Assembly (NCBI GenBank): GCA_946886185.1
Contig: CAMPIC010000048.1
Span: 1 to 10,813, forward strand
Source of the DNA: an uncultured bacterium
Lineage (GTDB): Bacteria > Eisenbacteria > RBG-16-71-46 > CAIMUX01
DNA length: 10,813 nucleotides
Direction: 5' to 3'
Within the stretch, counting starts at the first letter, position 1, and every line of letters starts with the position of its first letter. Position numbers and translations under genes: made by a program. Of the stretch, positions 1 through 7,926 are shown piece by piece. The notes under the pieces are model-generated. The model had not been told where the DNA came from. It ran no database searches and saw only the letters and a program-made list of their open reading frames with translations.

Positions 1-101
1 ACTCCCGGAGCGGGAGTGACTGGCACGGATTTCGCGTGGACGACTCCCGGAGCGGGAGTGCGTGGCACGGATTTCGCGTGGACGACTCCCGGCGCGGGAG
101 T
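1..101. repeat. 42-bp tandem repeat carrying a perfect hairpin, three hairpin copies
   Basis: A 17-base perfect inverted repeat, ACTCCCG-(3-nt loop)-CGGGAGT, occurs at 1-17, 43-59 and 85-101, exactly 42 bases apart. The 25-base spacers (18-42 and 60-84) differ only in their first two or three bases. The third hairpin differs in one loop base. The array begins at the window edge, so more copies may lie to the left. It starts one base after the lipoprotein stop codon, so on the minus strand it forms successive GC-rich stem-loops right after the last gene of the cluster. There is no T-tract, so a classical intrinsic terminator is not shown; a 3' RNA-stabilising or REP-like role is possible. Confidence 0.9.
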
Positions 102-102
102 G

Positions 103-1545
103 TCAGAGTGCGAATACTTCGCGCAGCAGCGCGGATCCGACGAGGATCGCGTTGCCCATTCCATCGGCGCGGCTCAGGAGAAACGTTACTACGCCGATGC
201 GGCCGTCCTCGTGCTCGGCGGACACTCCGAGGAATGCGCGCTGTGCGCTCTGGTCCGGAGTGACGGTCGAGTCGAAGTATCCGGGCTCGACCCAGAGGAG
301 CGGTTCCACACCGGCGCGGATCAAGAAGAAGTCGGCATCCGGCGAACTGCTGTCCATTCTGAGCGCCCCGGCTGACCCGAAGACGATCGAAGTGACCTCG
401 GCGCCCGACGGAAGCACGAACTCTGCCGATCCGCTCGTATCGCGGAAGTACAGCTCGATCCCTAGCACCTCCGAGGCAAACTGATCCGAAAACGCTCCGT
501 CATCGCCGATCGCGTCCCGATACACCAGGAGCAGATTTCCTCCCTGATTCAGATAGGTCCGGATGCCGCTCTGGGCGCGGCCGAGATTTGCGCGCAGGGA
601 TGCGTCGTTCTCGTCGCTCCGATCGCCCCCGTACCACACCGCTCCGTCGAAAAGCGAAAGCAGGGCAGCCACCTCCGGAGCGCTCCGAAAATCGCCGCGC
701 GCCTCCACGTCATATCCGAAGTAGTCGTCCGGCGCGACGGAGTCCAAGATCGCACGGTAGTACGCATCTTCGATCGCTGCTCCCGGAGTATCGCCGCTCA
801 CGTTGTCGATCAAGAGATAGCGCTGCCGTGGGGGACGCTCCACGGTCCAGGTGTGCGTGATGACGTTGCTCTTGGCCAGGGCTTCATCGAACGCTTCCAC
901 AAAAAGCGTGCGCTCTCCGAATCGCTCGTCGAAGTCACCCACGCCGAGCGCGATCACGGTGTCGGTCGTGACGACGGTGTCCGGATCGTTGCCGTCGAGC
1001 CAATATCGAGTGCCGATCACGGTCTCTCGTCCATCGAGGTCCTCGAATCTCCACGCGAACGAAACTGCCGGAAGCGAGCTCACGGGACGGTCCATCTCGC
1101 TCGACCAGGCCAGCTCGGGAGGCCGGTTGGACAGCTTGAATCGTTGGCTCTTTCCCTCCAAATCGACGTTGCGATCGTCGTCGACCGCGTGTACGGAGAA
1201 TGTCCTCTCTCCGTAGGCGCCGCCGATCGGAACCACGAACGTGTCGGTGGCGACGGTTGTGAAGGCGAAGCTCTCGTCGAAGGCGCATCGGATGGCATCT
1301 GCCGGCGGTTCCCACTCGCCGTCCCAGCGGATGCAGTATCCGATCACCGAGCCATCGGGGTCGGTGCCCCACCAGTGCAGGATCTGCCGGTACTCCACCG
1401 TGTCGATCTCCGCCCCTTGCACCGACAGATAGGTAGTGGGGGTGATGTTCGGTGGCAGTGAGCCGCCGTCTTCCTCACATCCGAACAGGGATGGCATCGC
1501 GGCCACGAGCAGCAGAATCAAGATGCGCGACGTCGTCACATGCAT
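103..1545 (-). CDS. Outer-envelope lipoprotein with two FN3-like domains and a GATase/ThuA-like C-terminal domain
   Basis: Function unknown; predicted lipid-anchored surface or periplasmic protein of 480 residues. From the ATG at 1545 it opens with a hydrophobic stretch ending in the lipobox LFGC (Cys23), followed by EED, typical of a lipoprotein signal. Two related beta-sandwich segments follow (about 33-140 and 142-236), sharing a 'W/F...DxDG..IG...W.DG' pattern and resembling fibronectin type III folds. The C-terminal part (about 240-480) starts YLLIDN and contains a QGGNLLLVYRD strand, resembling Rossmann-like GATase1/ThuA-type domains; I see no catalytic Cys-His set. An earlier ATG at 1572 overlaps the upstream stop as ATGA but would add nine residues with two Asp before the signal. 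The start at 1545 has AGG five bases upstream. This is the last gene of the envelope cassette. Confidence 0.85.
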   Translation of the reverse strand: MHVTTSRILILLLVAAMPSLFGCEEDGGSLPPNITPTTYLSVQGAEIDTVEYRQILHWWGTDPDGSVIGYCIRWDGEWEPPADAIRCAFDESFAFTTVATDTFVVPIGGAYGERTFSVHAVDDDRNVDLEGKSQRFKLSNRPPELAWSSEMDRPVSSLPAVSFAWRFEDLDGRETVIGTRYWLDGNDPDTVVTTDTVIALGVGDFDERFGERTLFVEAFDEALAKSNVITHTWTVERPPRQRYLLIDNVSGDTPGAAIEDAYYRAILDSVAPDDYFGYDVEARGDFRSAPEVAALLSLFDGAVWYGGDRSDENDASLRANLGRAQSGIRTYLNQGGNLLLVYRDAIGDDGAFSDQFASEVLGIELYFRDTSGSAEFVLPSGAEVTSIVFGSAGALRMDSSSPDADFFLIRAGVEPLLWVEPGYFDSTVTPDQSAQRAFLGVSAEHEDGRIGVVTFLLSRADGMGNAILVGSALLREVFAL

Positions 1546-1568
1546 TGCCACCTGGTCGTCTCCAATCT

Positions 1569-3659
1569 TCATTTCACGATGAGGAACTTTCCGAGCTGCC
1601 GGTCTCCGGACTCGTGATCCTCGACGGAAAACATGTACAACCCAGATGCGACTCCCTGATCGTCTCGACTCACCAGATCCCAGGCCGCCATTCCTCCCGA
1701 AAGCTCGAGCGAGCGACCCTGGTTCGCGTCGGACGCGTCACGCAGCGCACGGACGTCAGTGGGAGCGTAGTCTTGATCGAACTCGATCGTATCGACCAGG
1801 TCGCCAGCCAGCGTGTAGATCCGGATCGTGCAGCGCTCCGGGAGATTGGCGAACCACAGATATCGGTCTCTACCGTGCCCTCCATCCCACGCGGCGTCTC
1901 CGCGGTACGGGTTCGGAAACACGACCACTGCGGGGCCCTCGTCCGGCGAAGCAGGAGTTCCTGGAATGGCGCGCGTCAAGTTCTGCGAAAGGCCGCTCTC
2001 CAAGGACGGAGTCTCGCCAATTCCCGTGTCGAACGAGGTGACCCCGATCCAGTAGTTGAATCCATCCCGCAATCCGGTGATGTCGTACCGGTACTTGTAC
2101 GACACGCCGCCGATCTCCGCTTCCTCGGCGAGCCCGTCGAGGCCGGTGTCATAGAAGAGCGAGTCGATGATGTCCGCCTCCAAGATGTTGCGGAACCCGC
2201 TCTCAGAGCCGCCTTCCGGAGCGTCCTCGCTTACATAGATCCGATATCCCTCGAAGTCGGTCTGTCCGCTTTGCGGATCGAGGAATCCTTCCGGATCGTC
2301 GGTCCAACGAAGCGTGAGCCGATTGCGGTCTGCCTCCACGAGGAGCTCAGGAGATGGAGGCGGCACCGGAATGTCGAAGTCGGCCTCGAACGCGGAGAGC
2401 GCGAATCCGGCATTGAAGGCGATGTCTTCCGCGGCGGTGCGACCGTTTCGCGGATCCGCTTCGCCGCCCAGCCACGCGAAGGAGACGCTCACGGTGTCTC
2501 CCGGTTCCAAGAGGGAAAAGGGTCCGATCGAGAGCAGCTCGACCGGATCGTGAGTCGGCGCTTCCGATCCGAACGTCGAACGGATCTGCCCATTGGACAT
2601 CATCCGGTAGCGCTGCGCGTCGGTCGTGGGTGCGTCGCCGGCGCCGTCGATCTCGTCCTCCCAGTTCCACCAGTTGAACGACGGCGTCATCGAGGAAGCG
2701 GGAACCGGTTTCGTTCCGAGCAGCTGTATGCCTGCCCAAGTGGGCGCGCGCCCGCCATCCAAATTGAAGTGATGCTCGGCGACCAGTCGAAGCGACTCGA
2801 GAAACTCGATGTCCTTCTGACCGAACCAATCCTTCGACCAGTTCGGATCATCTGGATCCTTATACCCGCTGGCCAACTCGGTATACATGCCGGCATAGAG
2901 GTCATGGATCGGATCGGTTTGGCTGAGATTGATGATGTTGCAGTTCATGATCACGATCGCGTCGTAAGGCTCGAACGAGAACTGCAACGTTTCGACGTCG
3001 ATCTGCACCTGCAGTGGACGATGCTTCTCCGCCGGCTGGGACGACTCGTAGTCCGCGAAGGAATAGCGAAGGTCCTGTTCACTGCGAGCTTCCTCCGAGA
3101 AATAAAGACTGCTCGCAAGGTGTGAACGCTCGGCAATTTCGGTGAGCGGGAGAAACTCGTTCCCGAACCTCGAACTCGCCGTGGCCCGTGCCGGCGCCCC
3201 TGTTGCCGTCGCCGCGGTGGAGACGAGCGTGTCTCCTTGCGCGGTCACCCCGCCGACCCAGATCCCGGCGCGGACCAGATGCTCGATCTCTGTTCCGAGC
3301 GGGAATTCGAGCGATGGAGCCCGGCCGGCCAGGCCGGTCCCGATGACTCCGTCATTGCGGAGAGCAAGTCCGATACGGTTTCCACTGGTGACGCGAGAAA
3401 CGATCTCGACTCCCGCGCCACGATTCGATCCGGTAGGGACTGTACTGCTCATAACCCCAGTACCGACGTCGGCGCAGTGTGAGCCGGTGAGGGGCTCGGC
3501 GCGGAGTGTACGGGCGAGAGTCTCGGCACGGAGTGTGAGAGGCTCGGCGACGACCGTGATGGTGAGAGCCGCAGCGGACATCATCCCGAGTACGGACCCC
3601 GTCAGCACGAACGGGAGCGCTGCACGAACGATCCGCACGATTCCGATGATCGGGCTCAC
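1569..3659 (-). CDS. Secreted FN3 protein with type IX-like C-terminal sorting domain
   Basis: A 696-residue exported protein of unknown function. The start is a GTG whose GTGA overlaps the stop of the upstream PorV/PorQ gene. A long hydrophobic leader (about 5-37, ending VVA) fits a Sec signal; a second possible start is the Met pair at residues 26-27. The middle (about 80-430) is a unique region with an Asp-rich segment (268-275, DPDDPNW) that could bind calcium. A fibronectin type III-like domain spans about 435-555. The C-terminus (578-696) has the hallmarks of a sorting domain: VVVFPNPYRG, then IRIYTLAGDLV, then ASGLYMFSVE and a final GKFLIVK. In Bacteroidota such domains direct type IX secretion and surface attachment, with PorV as shuttle, so the adjacent PorV-like gene fits. 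The family resembles large FCB surface proteins; ligand or substrate cannot be read. Confidence 0.85.
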   Translation of the reverse strand: MSPIIGIVRIVRAALPFVLTGSVLGMMSAAALTITVVAEPLTLRAETLARTLRAEPLTGSHCADVGTGVMSSTVPTGSNRGAGVEIVSRVTSGNRIGLALRNDGVIGTGLAGRAPSLEFPLGTEIEHLVRAGIWVGGVTAQGDTLVSTAATATGAPARATASSRFGNEFLPLTEIAERSHLASSLYFSEEARSEQDLRYSFADYESSQPAEKHRPLQVQIDVETLQFSFEPYDAIVIMNCNIINLSQTDPIHDLYAGMYTELASGYKDPDDPNWSKDWFGQKDIEFLESLRLVAEHHFNLDGGRAPTWAGIQLLGTKPVPASSMTPSFNWWNWEDEIDGAGDAPTTDAQRYRMMSNGQIRSTFGSEAPTHDPVELLSIGPFSLLEPGDTVSVSFAWLGGEADPRNGRTAAEDIAFNAGFALSAFEADFDIPVPPPSPELLVEADRNRLTLRWTDDPEGFLDPQSGQTDFEGYRIYVSEDAPEGGSESGFRNILEADIIDSLFYDTGLDGLAEEAEIGGVSYKYRYDITGLRDGFNYWIGVTSFDTGIGETPSLESGLSQNLTRAIPGTPASPDEGPAVVVFPNPYRGDAAWDGGHGRDRYLWFANLPERCTIRIYTLAGDLVDTIEFDQDYAPTDVRALRDASDANQGRSLELSGGMAAWDLVSRDDQGVASGLYMFSVEDHESGDRQLGKFLIVK
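3483..3548 (-). repeat. Imperfect short coding repeat behind the signal peptide
   Basis: Codons 38-59 of the sorted protein read as decaying copies of an AEPLTLR-like unit (AEPLTLR, AETLARTLR, AEPLTG), visible in DNA as repeated GCCGAG-CTC-ACACTCCG blocks. Unit lengths are uneven (7 and 9 codons). It sits just after the predicted signal cleavage point, so the mature N-terminus would carry it. Confidence 0.6.
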
Positions 3660-4726
3660 AGTTCGAACCCCAGGCTCCAGCGATGCACCGCGGAGAGATT
3701 GCCTCCCTCCGTGAAGGCATAGTCGAGCGCGCCGTGCCGACCGCCGAGCCGCAGGCGTAGCCCCAATCCGGCCGAGAAGCCCATTTCGTCAGCCTCGAAG
3801 TCGTATCCGGTTCGCAACGAATAGGAATCATCCAACCAATACTCGAGTGCGGCGCGGACGATCTCCTCTCGATCCGTGGGATGGGCCAACTGCGCCACCA
3901 ACGTCAGGCGGTGAGCGTTCCTCGCCAGCGCATCGATCGAGAAGCCGAGATGGAAGGAGGTCGGGGGAGAGAAGCTCGCGTACGGGACTTCGGCGCCCGT
4001 CACATTGCTCAGATATCGTCCGTTCGGACGGAGATCGGGTCCGAAGTGCTGGATCGTGGCCGCGAGGCGGCTGTTGCGGTATCCGAACTGGAAGAGGCTC
4101 CCCCCGTCGAACAAGATCCCGGACGTGACCGGTCCACCCAGGTTCGAACCGTGGTCCTCGCGCAGATACTTGGCCGTGATCCCGATCGAGAGTCGTTCCG
4201 TGAACGGTCGGGCATAGCTGACCGAGGCGAGGAAGTTCGAGTAGGAGACACTGCGACCGGTCCCGGTGGGGTGGAACTCGGTCGTTTCCTCGAAGTCGGT
4301 GCCGAGATAGGCGAACCCGATCGCGAGTTGACCGCCGACCGGATCGAACGGACGCGCGTAACTGAACTCGCCGATATCGATGTCCGCCGGCCAGGCCGCA
4401 TAGCTGAAGTGTACATCGGGATCCGGACTTCCGCTGAGGATGCCGGCCGGATTGTAAAGCGCTGCGGCAGCGCCCTCGGCGAGAGTGTTGTACGCGCCGC
4501 CTAATGCCGCTCCGCGGGCGTCGATTCCGATCTCGAGAAACGTTCCGCTCGATGTTGCCGCCCGTTGTCCGCCGAGCGAGCTGGCGCTGACCGGCGCAAC
4601 GGACCCCAGCGGAAGGCAAGACAAGAACAGCATCACCCACGACAAGACATGCGCGGAACGCGACTGCGAAACGATTCCGCCTCGCCGCTCCGTGCAACCG
4701 AGCCTCGTGAGGACAGGGTGTCTCAT
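3656..4726 (-). CDS. PorV/PorQ-family outer-membrane beta-barrel protein
   Basis: Predicted FadL-like outer-membrane barrel of 356 residues. The family signature lies just after the signal peptide: FLEIGIDARGAALGGAYNT followed by AAALYNPAGI (about 63-96), the pattern seen in PorV/PorQ proteins. The rest is alternating beta strand with aromatic girdles (for example FSYARPF, GFAYLGTDF, AKYLRED, FSAGLGLRLRLGG) ending WSLGFEL. The signal peptide has a hydrophobic core at about 26-42 and a VSA cleavage site near 47. The ATG at 4726 shares one base with the receptor stop (TGATG) and has GGAG five bases upstream; two in-frame GTG codons just before it are weaker starts. In Bacteroidota, PorV carries type IX cargo to the surface, and the next gene encodes a protein with such a sorting domain. 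Whether this member is a shuttle or a transporter is not decided by sequence. Confidence 0.9.
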   Translation of the reverse strand: MRHPVLTRLGCTERRGGIVSQSRSAHVLSWVMLFLSCLPLGSVAPVSASSLGGQRAATSSGTFLEIGIDARGAALGGAYNTLAEGAAAALYNPAGILSGSPDPDVHFSYAAWPADIDIGEFSYARPFDPVGGQLAIGFAYLGTDFEETTEFHPTGTGRSVSYSNFLASVSYARPFTERLSIGITAKYLREDHGSNLGGPVTSGILFDGGSLFQFGYRNSRLAATIQHFGPDLRPNGRYLSNVTGAEVPYASFSPPTSFHLGFSIDALARNAHRLTLVAQLAHPTDREEIVRAALEYWLDDSYSLRTGYDFEADEMGFSAGLGLRLRLGGRHGALDYAFTEGGNLSAVHRWSLGFEL

Positions 4727-7623
4727 CACCACTCCATCCCGATCGAAATGCGGATGTGCCGCGGAGCCGCGATCATGGACGGATCGGAGTACCGATGGAT
4801 CGTGGCCATCACTTGACGACGCAGACTCGGCGCAATGAGTGCGGCCGCTTCCGCCTCCAACTTGGCGTAGACCGTTTGATATTCCGGAGAGCCGGGAGGA
4901 AGACCTCCGAGGCGCGGATCGGCCGGATCGATCGCGAGCTCGACGCCGGCCGCTTCCGCGAGCTCCAGGTCGCCGAACTGGAGACTGGCCGGATCGTCGA
5001 GTGGATCGACTCCCAGTGAACCCACGCCCGGCTTCCAGCGCTCCCCGGTGGCCGGATCCAGGTCGATCGCATTGCGGTGGTCGAGCAGATTGAATGCCTG
5101 CAAGGCGATCTCGAACCGCTGCGAGCCGAGCTGGAATCCTTTGACGAGGCTTGCATCGAAACTGGAATCGAACGGTCCGTTCTCGGAGTAGGGCAGGCCG
5201 AGCACGTTGCCGACCGCATCCTGGGGCGTATAAGCGAGTCCCGAGCGGACCATGAAGTGGCCGCTCAGCTCGAGATCGGAAGGAAGAGAAATGCCGAAAA
5301 CGCGTGGACGATCTCCTCGCGGGATCTGATACGAAAACCAGGTCTTGAGCTCATGCGGCCGGTTCCACCACAGATATCCCTCTTCCAGGGGCGTGCCACG
5401 GGCGTCGCCTCCCGAGCCACTGACCAAGAGGTCGTTCGGACCCGAGCCTTTCCCTTTGGCGCGCGAGTAGACGTAGCTCACCGCCCACGAGGCCCGGTCC
5501 ATGCGCTGCTTGCCTAGCCACAGTTCGATGCCCTGCGTGCGCGCATAGTCGAGGTTGCGATACGTGAAGAAGCTGCTCGCTCCGCGGTCGCGAGGAGTGA
5601 CCGCCACCAGAGTGGGGTATTCGTAGGTGTCCTTGTTGTACACCGCGAGCGCGACAGTCTTGTCGTGCGCGAACCGATGGTTCATGCCCAACTCGTACTG
5701 AACCGAAACCGTGGGATCCAGGTCAGGATTGCCGATCCGGGACGCTTCGTCGACAACTCCATCGTTCGCATTCGAGTAAACGTAGAAATAAGGAGGTCGC
5801 TGGGAGAAATGCCCGTAGTTGAAGTACACGTCCGAAAACGACCCGAGCGGATGGGAAAGCTGAATTCGAGGCGCCAGGTATCCCTTGAACCGCACCGGTG
5901 CGCCCGCCGCATCCATCAAACGCTCGACTTGCCGGCCCGGAAACCAGTAGTCATAACGGAGCCCAACCTGCGCGACTAGCCCTTCGATCTCGAACCGATC
6001 CTGCAAGTAGAGCGCTCCAGTGTTTGGATAAACGTGGAACGAGTCGAGCGCCTTGCCCCGGAAAGTGCGCGATTCCGCCGCATCCCATGCGAGGTACTGG
6101 ACATCCTCGTACTGCGTGTTCAACCCCCAGCGGACGTCGTGCTGGCGATAGAGGTGCGTCCAATCCCAGTCGAGCGCCCATGTCGCCGTGCTGCGATCCC
6201 GAAATGCGGTCGGCTCGCCCGCGTCGCGAAAGAACGGCGTGTCGAGCTCGGGCGGCAGGGAGCGGTCGGTCACGAGGTCGTACTCGTCCCAACGGTTCCC
6301 GCCCACGTCTTGATGGCGCGACTGGAACGAGCGCGTCAGTTTGACCTGCTGCGAGAGACTCGGCTTCCAGGTGTGGTCCCAGCGGAACGAAAGCGCGCTC
6401 TGGTCCTCGGTGACGGTGTAGTAGTGATCGAGCCGCCGGCTCCACTCCCACGGATACGGATTGGCGTTGTGATCGGTCTCCGCGATATCGATTTCATCGA
6501 ATCCCTGATGCACGCTGCGAATCTTCAACCAGAGCAGCGAGAACTCGTTCGTTGCCGAAGCTTGCCACGTCGACTTGAACAGCAGACGCCAGTCGTTCTG
6601 AGCGCGCGGGTAGAAGAAGCTCTGGCTGTCGAAGGTGCTTCCGAGGAAGCGATCGGGACGTGCCGCCGTCAGGCTTCCTCCCGGAATGTCGGCGATCGAG
6701 GGCAGGTGCCCGTTCTCGAGATCGGCGGCGAGGTCGAGGAAGAAACGCACCGGGCCGGAGTCGTCTCCACTGATCCCGCGCAACGCTCCAGAAAGCAGGG
6801 GGAGAGGGCCCCCGATCTGCAAATCGACTTGATCGAGGTCGCGATCGTCCGTCAACGCGTCCGTGGTGTAGCCGACCGATCCATGAACCTGCTCGGAGCC
6901 GTCCTTGATCTTCGCCTCCACGATTCCCGCCGCTGCCTGTCCATACCGAGCCTCGAATCCGCCACTCAGGACGCTCACTTCGGCTAGGGAGCGCGCGCTC
7001 ACGGCTTCTCCTCCTCGCGATTCCCCCGAGATGAGATCGCGCATCGGGATGCCTTCGATGAGATAGAGCATCTCGTTCGCCCGACCGCCGCGAAGGTGGA
7101 GGCGATGGCGATCCCGAATCACGCCCGACTGTTGTTCGACCACGCTTTCGAGGGCTGGATCGATGATGAGCTCCTCGATGTCCTCGGCGCCGATCGCGCG
7201 GATCGTCCCGCCCGTTGCAGGGTTGATTGACGGCCGCTCCGGCCGCGTGGGCGCCGGGGGAACCTGGGTCTGGGCGTCGTACAACCGGATCTCCGTTTCG
7301 GTGGTACGGCCGTCCTGCACCGCGACCTCCAGCGAGAGCGGTTGATAACCCATGTACGATGCTTGAATCCGGTAGGTACCCACCGGCACGTTCGGGAGCG
7401 TGAAGCGCCCGTCGCTTCGCGAAATCGTCCCGAATGAGGTTCCTTCGATGGAAACGCGGGCGAAGGCGATCGACTCGCCGGTCCGCGCGTCGAACACACG
7501 CCCGATGATCTGTCCGGCTCCGCCGCTCGACTGTGCGTGCGCCGCGGTCCCGGTCAGCGCGATCACGAGGAACGCCGCGAGGAGAAGTCGGACTCCCGCG
7601 GCGACGCACGGGCAAACCCACAC
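4726..7623 (-). CDS. TonB-dependent receptor with N-terminal carboxypeptidase-regulatory-like domain
   Basis: Outer-membrane active transporter; substrate unknown. Numbering from the GTG at 7623 (965 residues): signal peptide 1-30 with cleavage AHA/Q; a carboxypeptidase-regulatory-like beta-sandwich at about 36-113 (GRVFDARTGESIAFARVSIEG, then SDGRFTLPNVPVGTYRI split by a short loop); a plug at about 141-242 with LHLRGGRANEMLYLIEGIPM and GGFEARYGQAAAGIVE; then a 22-strand-type barrel rich in aromatic strands, ending in Trp as many barrel proteins do. I see no clear TonB box. The frame is open to an ATG at 7917, which would place about 98 repeat-encoded residues before the signal peptide; this is unlikely for Sec export, so I chose the internal GTG (GTG at 7632 is an alternative). 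Neither has an ideal ribosome binding site. SusC-like in layout, but no SusD partner is present. Confidence 0.9.
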   Translation of the reverse strand: MWVCPCVAAGVRLLLAAFLVIALTGTAAHAQSSGGAGQIIGRVFDARTGESIAFARVSIEGTSFGTISRSDGRFTLPNVPVGTYRIQASYMGYQPLSLEVAVQDGRTTETEIRLYDAQTQVPPAPTRPERPSINPATGGTIRAIGAEDIEELIIDPALESVVEQQSGVIRDRHRLHLRGGRANEMLYLIEGIPMRDLISGESRGGEAVSARSLAEVSVLSGGFEARYGQAAAGIVEAKIKDGSEQVHGSVGYTTDALTDDRDLDQVDLQIGGPLPLLSGALRGISGDDSGPVRFFLDLAADLENGHLPSIADIPGGSLTAARPDRFLGSTFDSQSFFYPRAQNDWRLLFKSTWQASATNEFSLLWLKIRSVHQGFDEIDIAETDHNANPYPWEWSRRLDHYYTVTEDQSALSFRWDHTWKPSLSQQVKLTRSFQSRHQDVGGNRWDEYDLVTDRSLPPELDTPFFRDAGEPTAFRDRSTATWALDWDWTHLYRQHDVRWGLNTQYEDVQYLAWDAAESRTFRGKALDSFHVYPNTGALYLQDRFEIEGLVAQVGLRYDYWFPGRQVERLMDAAGAPVRFKGYLAPRIQLSHPLGSFSDVYFNYGHFSQRPPYFYVYSNANDGVVDEASRIGNPDLDPTVSVQYELGMNHRFAHDKTVALAVYNKDTYEYPTLVAVTPRDRGASSFFTYRNLDYARTQGIELWLGKQRMDRASWAVSYVYSRAKGKGSGPNDLLVSGSGGDARGTPLEEGYLWWNRPHELKTWFSYQIPRGDRPRVFGISLPSDLELSGHFMVRSGLAYTPQDAVGNVLGLPYSENGPFDSSFDASLVKGFQLGSQRFEIALQAFNLLDHRNAIDLDPATGERWKPGVGSLGVDPLDDPASLQFGDLELAEAAGVELAIDPADPRLGGLPPGSPEYQTVYAKLEAEAAALIAPSLRRQVMATIHRYSDPSMIAAPRHIRISIGMEW

Positions 7624-7926
7624 GGCCTCCACAGCGTTCCGAGCACCGACCCGAACAACGTGCCCCGCACCGACCCGAACAACGTGCCGCGCACCGACCC
7701 GAACAACGTGCCGCGCACCGACCCGAATGACGTCCCGCGCACCGCTCCGAATGACGTCCCGCGCACCGCTCCGAATGACGTCCCGCGCACCGCTCCGAAT
7801 ATCGTCCCGCGCACCGCTCCGAATATCGTCCCGCGCACCGCTCCACGCAGCATCCCGAATGGAGCACGGAACACGTGGTCCGGCATCACGAGAGTCTGGA
7901 TCGATCGGAATCCTCATGGAAGAAGC
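7624..7926 (-). other. Gap between deoC and the receptor signal peptide, mostly tandem repeat
   Basis: About 300 bases lie between the deoC stop and the start proposed for the receptor. The minus frame of the receptor stays open through it to an ATG at 7917, nine bases after the deoC stop and without a clear ribosome binding site. About two thirds is the 24-bp array at 7643-7858. The remainder (7859-7926) shows no obvious promoter or terminator. It may be untranslated leader, or a coding N-terminal extension if the ATG is used. Confidence 0.5.
7643..7858. repeat. 24-bp tandem repeat, nine units
   Basis: GCACCG recurs at 7643, 7667, 7691, 7715, 7739, 7763, 7787, 7811 and 7835, an exact 24-base period. 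Units fall into three blocks of near-identical neighbours on the plus strand: GAACAACGTG type (first three), GAATGACGTC type (next three) and GAATATCGTC type (next two), with a transitional junction and a divergent last unit (7835-7858). Neighbouring units matching best is the signature of local duplication by slippage or unequal exchange. Read in the receptor frame the unit gives the octapeptide SGARDVIR or VGARHVVR. Since the period is a multiple of three, every frame stays open through it, so openness is no evidence of coding. Confidence 0.93.

Noticed and set aside
1..101. Rho-independent terminator for the cluster
   Set aside because: The stems are suitable but no T-tract follows on the minus strand, so it is reported as a repeat with possible 3'-end function.
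1452..3125. Long plus-strand open frame (557 codons) antisense to the sorted protein gene
   Set aside because: Arg/Val-rich with no recognisable motif; the minus strand has a signal peptide, FN3 domain and sorting domain. Long antisense frames are expected at this GC content.
7643..7858. CRISPR array
   Set aside because: The 24-base units are contiguous with no unique spacers, and no cas genes are present.
7624..7917. Receptor start at the ATG at 7917
   Set aside because: It would put about 110 residues, mostly repeat, before the hydrophobic core of the signal peptide and has no ribosome binding site. Kept as an alternative.
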